A DNA stretch of 64,000 nt, taken from positions 13,674,001 through 13,738,000 of the forward strand of contig BSYO01000025.1 in assembly GCA_033239525.1 (NCBI GenBank), written 5' to 3'. Under the pieces are notes generated by a model, which saw nothing but the letters and a program-made list of their open reading frames with translations, had not been told where the DNA came from and made no database searches. Each line of letters starts with the position of its first letter. Within the stretch, counting starts at the first letter, position 1. This DNA comes from Nepenthes gracilis. Lineage: Eukaryota; Streptophyta; Magnoliopsida; Caryophyllales; Nepenthaceae. Below, piece by piece: positions 24,425-35,276 of this stretch. Made by a program: the position numbers and the translations under genes.

Positions 24425-25210
24425 TGTAGGGAATGGAGGTGTTGGTCGAACAGCGAATCCGAGAGGATAATGATAATAATGAACACTCACACATAGTAAA
24501 GATAGGAGAGGATAAGATAGGATAGGAATATATAATAATTTTTATGTGAAAAATTATTCTCAATTAAGAAAAAAATTACAAAACATTAAATTCACAAATA
24601 ATTTTATTATATAAATTTAGGTTTCAGAAATTCTTGGTTACATAAACCTAAGAAGAGAGAGTAGAGAATAGAGCACACAAGAACAAAATAACTACTACTT
24701 TTTTTTCACTCACTATTTTTCTCTTTGCACACACTTTCGCATATACTTTTAGAGTTCAGCATACATATATATATTGATCTGTAATCACCTATTCAGCATG
24801 GGGTTTGCGTACATAACAAAGCTTACCACCAGTTCTGTAAAACCCATTTTGCCATGCTCTGAAAAACCTACCAACTATAAAAGTTAACTATTCTGCATAG
24901 ATCGCGCATGCTCTGCAAAACCTGCCATTTTTCCTGAGACGTCACCTTCCTCCCCTTTTGCAATTGATAGAGTCAGCTACCAACTCTGATACGCAGACTT
25001 TGCAGATCAAGCAAAGTCCTTATCCATCACTACAAGTCCTCGTACCTTAATTGGAGACTTCAGTCTCTAATTAAGAGTTTTCGATTTTTAACAGAGACTT
25101 CGTCCTTCAATAAAGTCTTCAACCTTTAACGAAGTCCTCGGCCCTTTAATTGGAGATTTCAGCCGATAAGCAAAGTTCTCGAACCGTAACAAAGTCTTCG
25201 TCTTTTAATA
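24425..25210 (-). repeat. Copia-type LTR fragment related to the Copia-A LTR
   Basis: From TGTAGGGAATGGAGG onward the order of blocks follows the Copia-A LTR: GGTTACA with flanking A+T-rich DNA, TTTCACTCACTA, a CACACTTT block, ATATATAT, ACCTATTCAGCATGG and a TTTTGCAATT block. The 3' end and any target-site duplication were not found. 24990-25210 has repeated AAGTCCTCG/AAGTCTTC words. Confidence 0.45.
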
Positions 25211-25802
25211 TAAAGTAATACTCATTAATCTACACAACTTATATACAACTCAATCAATTTGATAAATCATAAATTCAACAAATCATTAGGTAAAGGGATG
25301 TACTTTACAAGAATACATAAGGAAACTGTTAAATTTTTAGCTGTAGGCGGTCACTTATTTTTGACTAAGCAAAAGAGATCATGGAGACCACGCATGTTGT
25401 GGGCACCCACATTTTAGTTGGCAATTTTAATTCTCTTATAATATACATGCATAGTCAACTTTGATAAATAAATAAATAAATGTTGGTGGTGGGGGCGGCG
25501 ACGGTGGCGGGGGAGCCAAAGAATTCTCATAGCATAGACACCTAATGATTCCATTGACCTCCTAAACACAGAGGAGGAACTGGCAGAAACAACAGCATTT
25601 TTGGCACTCACAGAATTTAACTGTAAATAAAAATGACAACTTAATCAAAATCAAAAATAAATAGGCAGAAAAAAAAAGGGAGAATAGTAAGTGGGACATA
25701 TTAGGATGATTACGAAAATCCAAATTATGCGAGATTGCTTGATTATCATCAGCATACTTCAAAATCTACCCATATGCTGGACCAGCATTTGCTGCCAACA
25801 CC
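25211..25802 (-). other. 3' flank and probable 3' UTR of FERONIA
   Basis: Non-coding. It contains (AAAT)n near 25465-25480 and a GGC-rich patch near 25482-25516. Confidence 0.4.
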
Positions 25803-28490
25803 TCAGCGCCCTTTTGGGTTCATAATTTGTGAGAAAACGGCACTTGGGGTCAAGCCATCCGAATCCTCGCTAGCCAGGCTGCGACCGCCGATGCTCATCG
25901 TGCTCCTCGAATCAGTCACATTGCTCTCGAAGCCAGGGGACACGTTCGGGTCCTTCTTTCCTCCACACTCAAGGTCATATTTCTCCTCTTCGAAGTCCAT
26001 AATTCCGAGATCCTTGCCGCTCTCTTCTGCACTCTCCTGCAGCTGGAGGGCAAATTCCAAGTTCCATAGTACATCCCCCATTGATGGCCTATCAATTCCT
26101 TGATCAGACACACACTTCATAGCAGTCTCTGCAAATTTCTTGAAGCATTCGGGTGCTATCTTCCCTTTCAGATATGGGTCGATAATCTGATCAAGGATGC
26201 ATTTCTTCTGGCAGTGCGCTGCCCACTCGGCCAAACTAACTTGCTCCTTCGGCAATGTCGGGTTCAAGGCTGGCCGAGCACACAAAGCCTCAAACAGTAC
26301 AACCCCAAATGAGTATACATCAGATTTGTCTGTCAGTTGCTGACGCCTGAAGTACTCGGGATCCAAATATCCAAAACTTCCCTTTACGACGGTGCTGACA
26401 TGGGTGTGATCCAATGAAGGACCGGTCTTGGATAATCCAAAGTCTGAAACCTTTGCAACCCACTTCTCATCCAAGAGAATGTTGGTTGTCTTAACGTCTC
26501 GGTGAATGATAGTGTGCTTGGCACCCGTGTGGAGATAGTGCAAGCCGCGGGCAGCTCCGATGCAGATTTCGAGTCTCTGTTTCCACGGAAGAGGAGGCTT
26601 CTGGGTTTTGTACAGATGCTCACGAAGGGTTCCATGCGCCATGTAATCGTATACAAGGATCATTTCACCGTTTTCCTCACAATAACCAAGCAAAGAAACG
26701 AGGTGACGATGACGAAGCTTAGAGAGCATTTCAATTTCGGTTTGAAACTCATGGACACCTTGCTCAGACAGTGGATTTCCACGCTTGATGGCAACTTTAG
26801 TTGTTCCACCATCGATTTCTCCCTTGTATACCTTGCCAAAACCTCCGACCCCTAGAAGCAGAGACTCATCAAAGTTGTTGGTGGCAGCTTTAATCTCAGC
26901 GAATGAGAAGTGGCGACAAAGGTTTGAAGGGAGGGAAGAGGCATAGCTTCCTGTAGTAGTCTTTGCAGAACCCGAAGAGTGCGAATTACCATATAAAGAA
27001 AGGGGCAGCCAACCTGATGGCCCATCGCTCGGATTTGAGACCTTACCCCACCTACGGCGACGGGAGACAGCACAAACAAGAACACCAACCAGGAGGACCA
27101 ACACAATGCCACCACCAACACCGCCACCAATGACTGCCATGTGATTTTTCGGGCCTGGTCCAGATGGTAGTCCAGCTCCAACTAAAGTGTCATTTATAAT
27201 AATCTGGGTCGGATTTGGCCCAGCAAGATTACCCGTAGAATCATTCACTTTGAATATCTCCAACCCGTTCAAGATAGCATCATAATACTGGGGCTTGTAA
27301 GTAGTATCAGGATTCAGATCAAGTCGCAAATCCTGCTGTGTATCTCCCCCTGGAGGAACAAGCACCACGAAATCTGAAAAGAGTGGAATTCCATTGCCAT
27401 GGGCCAACCCAACAACATCAAATCCCGGGAAAGCGGTTTGATTGTTGAGGTAGATATTAAATACTCTCTGATTGCTCTTGGAAATGTTGGCAAAAACCTC
27501 GCAGAAATGTAGCCTTACCAAGTAAAAGAATCCAGGATTGATGGAAAAAGTCCATGTCAAATTGGAATTAAGGTTAACCTGTGGGGTAGGTCCCATAGAT
27601 CTAGCAGTGGAATAGACATCAACCGGTGCAGTATATGTCGGGATGCTTGAAGGATACTTTATACTCATGCCGGGATCGAGAATATCTGTCACTCCCTCTG
27701 CAGCACCATATATGTACGGTGTATCGATAAACCAGGTCCTGAAGAGACCCGTATCCTGTGTAGGAGAGATGTACTGTCCGCCCACATTCAGCCGGTACAT
27801 ATTCTCGAGCGCAGAACTGTTGTCAATCAGGAAAGTTGTAGCTTGCCCAACAATTGTATCACCGTTGCCACTGTTATCATTGACACTGCTATCATAGATG
27901 TAGGGCATGGAGACGACCTCAATGCCGTTGATGAAAGCAAATGTATTCGAGTAATTGGAAGATGGCTTGAATGTTAGGTTCAAGGTTTCACTCTCGATGT
28001 TGATCACATACTCCTTGACGATCGTGTCATAGTTCAGAGCTCGAGCAGTCTGAGCAGCACTAAAGTTCTTGAGCAGAGTATACGATCCAACAGTGACAGA
28101 AAAGATCGAATTAGAGGTGTCTAGACCATTATAAGTATTGGGATAGAAGTAAAGGCGGACGAATTTTCGACCGGAAACAACAGGGAAACTATAAGTGAAT
28201 CCAGACCGGAAGATCCTAGCAGTCATAAATGGAACCTGGGTAACACTAGGGGCCTGAGTCGCAGCATTGGCGGTGGTCGAGTTCGCAGCTGATGAGAGTG
28301 CATACTTTGAATTGACATCCGAGTACCATTTTCGACCATCTGAATCGGGAGATTCTGGTGAACTAGCCCCACAATTTAGCAGAATGTTTTCAGCAGGAAC
28401 ATAATTTGCTGCTAGGATTACGGGAAATATCAAGGACAGAAAAAGAGCGACAAAAACGGATGCAAAGTGATGCCTATCAATGTTCCTCAT
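25803..28490 (-). CDS. FER: FERONIA-type receptor kinase (CrRLK1L family)
   Basis: A complete 895-residue protein in one exon, a length that matches Arabidopsis FER as I recall it. FER is a plasma-membrane receptor for RALF peptides. It works with LLG co-receptors in cell-wall sensing, growth control, fertilisation and immunity. The signal peptide is about 1-27 (ends VILA). The extracellular malectin-like pair runs from ILLNCGASS to FEIFK (about 35-415) and has many N-glycosylation sites. The membrane helix is about 452-475, followed by RRRRWG. The kinase has a glycine loop GVGGFGKV from 547, catalytic K569, HRD with D665, DFG with D683 and GSFGYLDPEY. The tail ends SAVFSQIMNPKGR, a strong FER signature. 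All catalytic residues are present, so it should be active. Start choice: this ATG gives the full signal peptide. The 5' leader probably has an intron (28543-28808). Confidence 0.97.
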   Translation of the reverse strand: MRNIDRHHFASVFVALFLSLIFPVILAANYVPAENILLNCGASSPESPDSDGRKWYSDVNSKYALSSAANSTTANAATQAPSVTQVPFMTARIFRSGFTYSFPVVSGRKFVRLYFYPNTYNGLDTSNSIFSVTVGSYTLLKNFSAAQTARALNYDTIVKEYVINIESETLNLTFKPSSNYSNTFAFINGIEVVSMPYIYDSSVNDNSGNGDTIVGQATTFLIDNSSALENMYRLNVGGQYISPTQDTGLFRTWFIDTPYIYGAAEGVTDILDPGMSIKYPSSIPTYTAPVDVYSTARSMGPTPQVNLNSNLTWTFSINPGFFYLVRLHFCEVFANISKSNQRVFNIYLNNQTAFPGFDVVGLAHGNGIPLFSDFVVLVPPGGDTQQDLRLDLNPDTTYKPQYYDAILNGLEIFKVNDSTGNLAGPNPTQIIINDTLVGAGLPSGPGPKNHMAVIGGGVGGGIVLVLLVGVLVCAVSRRRRWGKVSNPSDGPSGWLPLSLYGNSHSSGSAKTTTGSYASSLPSNLCRHFSFAEIKAATNNFDESLLLGVGGFGKVYKGEIDGGTTKVAIKRGNPLSEQGVHEFQTEIEMLSKLRHRHLVSLLGYCEENGEMILVYDYMAHGTLREHLYKTQKPPLPWKQRLEICIGAARGLHYLHTGAKHTIIHRDVKTTNILLDEKWVAKVSDFGLSKTGPSLDHTHVSTVVKGSFGYLDPEYFRRQQLTDKSDVYSFGVVLFEALCARPALNPTLPKEQVSLAEWAAHCQKKCILDQIIDPYLKGKIAPECFKKFAETAMKCVSDQGIDRPSMGDVLWNLEFALQLQESAEESGKDLGIMDFEEEKYDLECGGKKDPNVSPGFESNVTDSRSTMSIGGRSLASEDSDGLTPSAVFSQIMNPKGR

Positions 28491-29090
28491 GAAATCAAGA
28501 TCAGGTTTCTTCTCCCTGCTGGAAATTTATGTAGTCGAGACTCTGCAAAATACTGACCCGTATTTTATCAGCTAGAGAATCAAAAAATTCCAACACAGGC
28601 ATTCAAAAAGGTAATAATCAGAGCAACAGAATTAAAAAAAAAAATAAAGTCAAGCGAAAAGAAAAACAAGATCTGAGATCTACATACTAAAAATAGAAAG
28701 AAATTTCAGCTCAAAAGCTCAAGCCAATTAAACAATCAGCTCAACGCACATCACTAGCAAGCAAGAAAAAAAACAACCTACACAGATTTGACTTACAGAA
28801 GCACTAACCTTCTGGATCCTTCCAACCTGAAACGCGGAGAATCCCGGAAAAGGAATTATCATGCCAGTTTGCTGGTCGAGTGAAGATCAAGCATGAAATC
28901 AGTAGAGAGAAAGTAGGATTTTCAAGTGGCAATTCCGATTTCTGCTGTCAAATATCAGATCAGAGAAGAAGAAGAAGAAGAAGAGAGAGACCTGGGCTAG
29001 GGTTTGGAGATCAGAGATCGATGAAGAAAATACGAGCACCAGAAACGGAAATTATCCCTTTGCCTTTGAAACTCATCGCAGTAGAATAAA
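28491..29090 (-). promoter_or_regulatory. FERONIA 5' leader with probable intron
   Basis: On the minus strand a good acceptor (TATTTTGCAG) precedes 28542 and a donor (AAG|GTTAGT) sits at 28808, so an intron of about 266 bp is likely in the 5' UTR. FER genes commonly have such an intron. The outer leader is pyrimidine-rich and includes a (CTT)n run at 28966-28983. The transcription start is probably near 29000-29090. Confidence 0.5.
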
Positions 29091-30007
29091 TAAACTATGT
29101 ATTGTACAGTTAAGATGAATTTACGATTATATCCTCAACTGCCAGTTTATTACCAGAATTGGGCAGCTGTGATCTGATCAATTTTCCGAAAAGGGGCTCG
29201 TAACTTTTGTTAAATTTCAATTTTGCCATCTCCAAAGTTGACGCCACCGATGGAGTGGGAAATTTTGCCATTTTTTTTATTATTTTATTTATTTTTCAAA
29301 CACGGCGTTTGGACAGCGCAGAACCGCGTCATGGGCAGAAGTTTAGTCTATTTATTTTTTATTATTTTATTTTATTTTATTTAAATACGCGTTATTGTTT
29401 TTGTTTATTCATTAAAATATTAAATTAAATGTTGCATAGTAAATTAGTAAATATAATTGATGTTTAATCTCTATATACTAATTAAAATATTTTTTTTCAT
29501 CTCATATTTATTTTTTTAAATAAGTATCTATATTTAAATACAGATACTAAAATTAAACAAATAATATATTAAAACGTCTGAATTTTTTTAGACTGTCTAA
29601 GACTTTATGAGTAGAATGATTGAATTTGAAAATTTTAAATTCCGTCTTCTATCAATTCTCGGCAGCGTCTTCTTTTCTTTTTCCACTCGGTGTATTTTCT
29701 ACGCGCTTTTCTTTTCTTTGACGCTTATCATTTTCTCTACACTTGCTACCGTCACCGCTCTTCTTAATTCCAATCGACATTATTATCACGTCAAAAAGAT
29801 ATTTTTTAAAAATATTTTTTAAAAAAATATCATTGAATGATATGATAAGTACAATTCGACCATTAATAATAGGTTAAAAAATATATTCAATTATTTTTAG
29901 AATTTTTCAAAAATATTATTTATTTGGTACAGAAGGCCAGCATTAATATTTTAATATGTCGCATAAATTATAACAGGTATCTAAATTTTAAACAATAAGA
30001 TTGTTAG
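29091..30007. other. A+T-rich intergenic DNA
   Basis: Likely distal FER promoter. No gene or repeat with ends was found. Confidence 0.5.
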
Positions 30008-30012
30008 CATTC

Positions 30013-31195
30013 TGATGGGTGTACAATAAATGGACTGGCCCGATAGTCAAAGACGGCCCAGATTTACTATTGGACAGTCAACATTGGCCCAATAGGAAAT
30101 GAGGGCCGAATTCCTAAAAGGCCCAAACATGCATCAGACGGTCAACGTTGGCCCAACAGGAAATGAGGGTCGAATTCCTGAAAGGCCCAAACATGCATCA
30201 GACGGTCAACGCTAGCGTTGACCGATTGAGGTACAGGCAGGCGGCCTACTCGCGCCCAGGACGGTTAACCAGTGCGTTGACCAGAATCACTGTAGCAACA
30301 GGCCAAGAATAAAAAGGCTATTCATGGGCCTGGCCCACTTGGGCCCATACTCTAGCAGGCGTTTAGCAACGGCTCTTTTCTTAACCCTATGCCTTCAATA
30401 ATTCTAACCAACTCCAAAAAAGGACGTTGACAAGATTGACATCTTTCCAATAAAGAATGCGCCAGATCTTCCCAACTCCTACCAAGTGGAACCTTCCAAC
30501 GGTAATATACTCAAAAGGATGGCAGAAAATTTGGAAAGCCGCTACCCGCCAGAGAAGGAAATGATCCCAACTAATTAAGCAACACGTGCCTTCCTCACAA
30601 AGAAGGCCGCCTAAACATGGCGTAGGTAATCACACCTTCCAACCAAGGAAGATCATCCAGCCGCCATTAAAAAGAGCCCGTAGGGTTTTCACTCAAGACA
30701 TGTGAATAACTACTCACACAATGCCTACTGCTACGCTTTCTACCATACAGACACACAACTCTCTATTGCCTAAAAGAAACGTACGCTCTCATGTACGCAT
30801 TCCACGACAATCTCGTACTCTCTTTGCAAAGTATCCTAATGTGCTGAGAGAAAGAACTCCAATCAAAAGCATACAGGCACTCTTCCTATTGATAGACGCC
30901 TACTGCCTTCACCCACCATCCAGATTCAAGAGACAGTGTTGCCTCTCTTTCATCTGGAAATCCACGTACTATCACACTCACCCTCTCAATTCTCATTTCC
31001 AATTACCTTCCCAGATTTCGAAGGCTGTTTACTGACTTGAGCGTTAGAGTGTTTTCAGTGGGATAAATTTTCACCGACACACTGACCTCCTGTTCATTTT
31101 AGTAGTGTGTAGGATCCAAACTCGGTGAACGGAGCCAGAATCAGACAAGCAGATCAGCCCAAATTTATTCAAAGTTCGGATCAAAGGATGCATTA
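30013..31195 (+). repeat. 5' LTR of Gypsy-T
   Basis: Begins TGATGGGTGT and ends GGATGCATTA; the matching end of the 3' LTR is GGACGCATCA. A 64-bp unit is present twice in tandem (30074-30137 and 30138-30201) but once in the 3' LTR, which explains the 63-bp length difference. A perfect 22-bp palindrome lies at 30203-30224 (half-site CGGTCAACGCT). Open frame 30721-31035 is LTR sequence, not a gene. Confidence 0.92.
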
Positions 31196-31213
31196 TTAGC
31201 GTCGTCTGTGGGA
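31196..31213 (+). other. Primer-binding site of Gypsy-T
   Basis: Directly after the 5' LTR, TTAGCGTCGTCTGTGGGA is a mutated form of TTGGCGCCGTCTGTGGGA, commonly found at this place in Tat-type elements. The tRNA species was not assigned. Confidence 0.65.
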
Positions 31214-31214
31214 T

Positions 31215-32630
31215 ATGCCTACAAAAAGCCAACCACAATCTCTCACAACATTCTCTTTTTCACTGCCAGACTCATCTGCAATAGTGAATATGAGAGTCCA
31301 AATTAGCGATGCCGCTAGAGACGCTGCTTCTTCCGTCCAGGACCACGCTGCTCGTACCCTGGTCAACAGGATAACAGGCGGGGCACCTGCACTTTTCTTT
31401 CAACGACTGATGGAGCAGATGTAGACCAACAACTGTCTGCTCCAAATACTCTGCTCTCGACAAGAGCAGTCACAGTAGGGGGCTCCGCCAGCAGTCGTCC
31501 CTGTGCTGACCACCAGAAAAGGTGGCCAAAGGAAAAAGAAGCCATTCAGAAGGCCCAAGAGGCCGGTGAATAATCAAATCCCAGCCTCTTCGCACTCCCC
31601 AGGCCAGAACAGGCCTGAAGAGCGCTCTGAGAGTACAACGGCAGGAGAAAGTCTGGAAAGAAGAAATGCCCGATACTCTCAGGCAAAAAATGAAAACTCA
31701 GTCCAACAGTGAGCCTCCAGAACTGCCAGGTCCGCTGGAGGTAGTAGCTTGCCGGCTGTTGGACCCTTAGGGACAAAATAAAGTTGAGGGCTTACCTCAA
31801 CTCTAAAAAATCTGCCAACGCTGCTCGTGCAGATCCACGGGTGGATAAGATTTGGAACCGCATGTTCAAGGACGATGAGCACGCTGTTGACCTTGATAGA
31901 TCTCTTTTCACAGTGGAAATCATAAATCGTCCACTGCCCACCAAATTCAAGATGCCTTCCCTTGACTGATACGATGGGAGCAATGATCCGGTTGACCATC
32001 TGGATCACTTCCGCACCCATCTGAATCTACAAGGATTTAAAGATTCAACAATGTGCCGCTGCTTCCCACTTACGCTAAAGGGAGATGTCCACATCTGGTT
32101 TATCACCTTCCTTCAGGCACCATCAGTAGCTTCCGGGAGCTCATAGAACTCTTCCTGACTCAGTATGCCTCGAGCTGACGGGAAGAGAAACAGTCGTGGC
32201 ACCTCTAACCAGACCTTCCGGGAAGCAGAGTCAATCACTCGAGCTTACGCAGCAGCAGAGGAGGCCAATAAAGCAAAACATCAAGAACGGACAGATTAGC
32301 CTTGCTCATTCCCTAGAGAGGGAAAAAGAAAACACAGTGGCGGTGATCACTCCCGCCAAAAGCAGCACAGAACTGGGCCGCCAGAACACAGAGATTACAG
32401 GCCCACGATTTTCCTGAAGTGGCCAAAATCACTGAAGAAGGACATAAAAAATCAGTCGAAGTACTACGATTTTCACCGCTCTGCTGGACATTCTACTAAA
32501 TATTGCAAGACATTACAAAGGAAAATTGAGGAACTGATTCGTAGGGGCCACCTCACCAAGTTCTTCAAGGGCCCTGGGCAGAGTTCCGGAGCAGCTGGCG
32601 GAGAAGGGTAGGAACCGTCTCCTCCCCAAA
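31215..32630 (+). pseudogene. Gypsy-T gag, broken
   Basis: The retrotransposon gag fold is recognised from YDGSNDPVDHL, HFRTHLNLQGF and CFPLTLKGDVHIWF (about 31970-32105). Frame changes follow every 100-250 bp. Proline- and Q-rich N-terminal pieces lie at 31215-31720. Zinc-knuckle remnants could not be read with confidence. Confidence 0.8.
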
Positions 32631-32647
32631 ACCGAGTTGCGGCAGGG

Positions 32648-33436
32648 GTGGTTAATATGGTCACCACCCGACCTGCCAAAAATCCAGCCGACGACAAGGA
32701 GCAGCAGACTGGGAGGAAGAAGCAGCGCACGACGGATAACATAATTAGCTTCAATGATGATGATTTCACTCATGTAATGTCCCCCTGTGCTGACCCCTTT
32801 GTTGTATCCGCGCTCGTTTCAGACGGTAGTGTTGACCACCAGCTGAAATGAGTATTTATTGATAATTGTAGTTCAAAGGACTTGCTTTACTTGGATGCAT
32901 TCTTTAAACTAGGCTTAAAAAAGAACCAATTAAAACCTACCGAAGGCCCATTGTATGGCCTTGACAATGAGCCAGTGCCCGTCCAAGGGACAATCCAAAT
33001 GGAGGTCACTTTGAGCACGTATCCAAAAATAGCGAGTCGTACTCTCACCTTCTTCATGGCCGACCTGCCATCTGTTTATAACGCTATACTAGGTAGACCG
33101 TGATTAACAGTGTTTGCGATAGTCACCTCGATTTCACACCTCAAGATGAAGTTTTCAACGCCTTACGGTGTAGGAGAGGTGTTAGGCGACCAAGTTACCA
33201 GGCAGACATGTTACATGTCTCAAATTGCCCCTAGCGGCAGCATTAGAACGGTTGGGGAACTCAATCATCGAGATGAGACAACTCTACAGCAAGCGCAGTC
33301 TGGCGAAACCAAAGATCTAGTTCCACTGAACCCGGAGGAACCGAAAAGGTGCGTACAGATCAGTGGCTCATTCGCTAGAATACTGCGAGATGAATTGATC
33401 GCGTTCCTACGACGGAACGCTGATATTTTTACATGA
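32648..33436 (+). pseudogene. Gypsy-T aspartic protease region, degenerate
   Basis: The block VFIDNCSSKDLLYLDAF (about 32851-32900) is where other Tat elements have a D-T/S-G-S protease site; here it reads D-N-C-S-S. PVQGTIQMEVTL and NAILGRP follow, as usual for this domain. A stop precedes the active-site block and another follows NAILGRP at 33103. Confidence 0.75.
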
Positions 33437-34695
33437 ACTCCAGCAGACATGCCTGATATTTCGGCTAAGGTGATGATCCATAAGTTGGGGCTTAATTCTG
33501 GTCAGAAGCCCGTCAGGCAGAAGTGGAGGAACCACTCCGTAGAAAAGCTAATCGCCATCCGAGAGGAGGTGAAGAAACTGCCGGACGCATGATTTATTAG
33601 AGAAGTTCACTACCCAGATTGGCTCTCTAACGTCGTCCTGGTGAAGAAAAGCAATGGAAAATGGCGGATATGCGTCGATTTCACTGACGTGAACAAAGCC
33701 TGCCCAAAGGACGCTTTCCCTTGTCCAAGATCGACCTGCTGGTTGACTCAACAGCCGGACATGAGCTGCTAGGCTTCATGGATGCCTATTCAGATTACAA
33801 CCACATCCGGATGAGTCTGAAAGACGAGGAGCACACCTCGTTCATGACGGATCAGAGCACCTACTGCTACAAAGTGATATCCTTTGGACTGAAAGACGCC
33901 GGAGCTACCCATTAACGACTGGTCAACAAGATGTTTGAAAAACAGATTGGTCACAACATGGAGGTCTACGTCGACGACATGCTCGTCAAGAGCAGGGTCA
34001 CCGGCGACCACATCTGCGACCTGGCAGAGTCGTTTGAGCTGCTCCGCAAGCATCACATGAAGCTGAAATCGGATAAATGTGTCTTCAGGGTAGCCTCTGG
34101 TAAATTCTTGGGTTTCATCATCTCCCAACGGGGGATTGAGGCAAACCCAGAGAAGATCAAGGCCCTCGCAGACATGGCTCACCCGCGGAGCGTGAATGAC
34201 GTCCAACGATCTATTGGACGGCTAACAACGTTGTCCCGCTTCCTCGCGAAGTCCGGCGACAAGTACCAGCCTTTCTTTCAGGCCCTAAGAGGGACGAAAT
34301 CTAACGGGTTTCAATGGATAGCAGACTACCAGACAGCCTTCGATGAATTGAAGCAGTATCTGGCAAGCCCACCATTGCTAGTGTCGCCCAAGGGCAGAGA
34401 AGAGCTGTATCTTTACCTGACGGTGTCGGAGGTATCCCTCAATTTTATCCTCGTACGCCAGGACTCCGACACTCAACGGCCGGTCTACTACGTAAGTAAA
34501 ACGTTGACTGGCCCAGAGACCCGCTACTCATGCGTAGAAAAGCTCGCCTTAGCACTTGTATTCTCTACGCGAAAGTTAAGGCCGTACTTTCAGGCGTACC
34601 GCGTAGTGGTCCTCACTGACCAACCTCTGAAAAATATACTCCAAAAACCCGACATTTTCGGACGACTGGTAAAGTGGGCAATCGAGTTGGGCTAG
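33437..34695 (+). pseudogene. Gypsy-T reverse transcriptase and RNase H, broken
   Basis: RT motifs visible are KKSNGKWRICVDFTDVNKACPKD (33645-33713, given as positions plus KWRICVDFTDVNK), FMDAYSDYNHI, FGLKDAGATH, and the catalytic YVDDMLVKS at about 33967. The connection and RNase H region include FLGFIISQRGIE, SRFLAKSGDKYQPFF and LYLTVSEVSLNFILVR. Frame breaks occur near 33592, 33720 and 33915. The second half (33931-34695) is a clean 254-codon frame. Confidence 0.9.
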
Positions 34696-34731
34696 TTCAA
34701 CATCGAATTTCAGCCTAGACCTACTGTAAAA

Positions 34732-35270
34732 GTGCAGTCTCTGGCCGACTTCATTGTTGAGATCACGACCCAGGTTCTTGAAGAACAGCCTGCAGAAAGC
34801 ACGGTACAGCTTGACGGAGTTTCAAAATGGGTACTCCATGTAGGCAGATTGTCCACGAACGCCGGCAGTGGGGCTGGAGTGGTCCTCACGACCCCAAATG
34901 ACTTTGAGGTGAAGTATTCCCTCAGACTTGATTTCCGACAACCAACAATGTTGTTGAATATGAAGCTTAGTTAGCCGGATTATGATTAGCAAAGGAGTGC
35001 TCTACCAAAAAGTTGGCGGTCTACAGCGACTCCAAACTGATCATTAACCGGGTTAACGGATACTTCGAGGTAAGAAACCCTCACCTGGCCAAGTACTTGG
35101 CAAAGGCGAGAGAGGATGCCCAGGGTTTCGACAAACTAGCCCTGGTTCATATCCCTAGAACTGAAAACTGGAAGGTAGACCAGTTGGCTAGAGCCACTGC
35201 AACCGAAAATCTAGAACAGTACTCGAGGGATATGAGTGAGATTCTGAACGCTCCCAGTATAGAGAAGTAG
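34732..35270 (+). pseudogene. Gypsy-T second RNase H-like domain (Tat type)
   Basis: KWVLHVGRLSTNAGSGAGVVL matches the start of the extra RNase H found after the normal one in Tat-clade elements, and LAVYSDSKLIINRVNGYFE with LVHIPRTENWKVDQLAR matches its second half. One frame break lies between them at about 34970-35010. In intact relatives the first motif has D-G-S; here it reads G-R-L, so the first catalytic aspartate seems lost. Confidence 0.78.
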
Positions 35271-35276
35271 GAGGAG

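Noticed and set aside
24975..24992. Primer-binding-site-like word (ACCAACTCTGATAC, minus strand)
   Set aside because: It falls within sequence that aligns with the inner part of the Copia-A LTR, so it is not next to an LTR end.
25735..27897. Plus-strand frames over the FERONIA gene
   Set aside because: They are shadows of the 895-residue minus-strand frame.
30721..31035. 104-codon frame near the start of the gypsy element
   Set aside because: It lies wholly inside the 5' LTR and recurs, diverged, in the 3' LTR.
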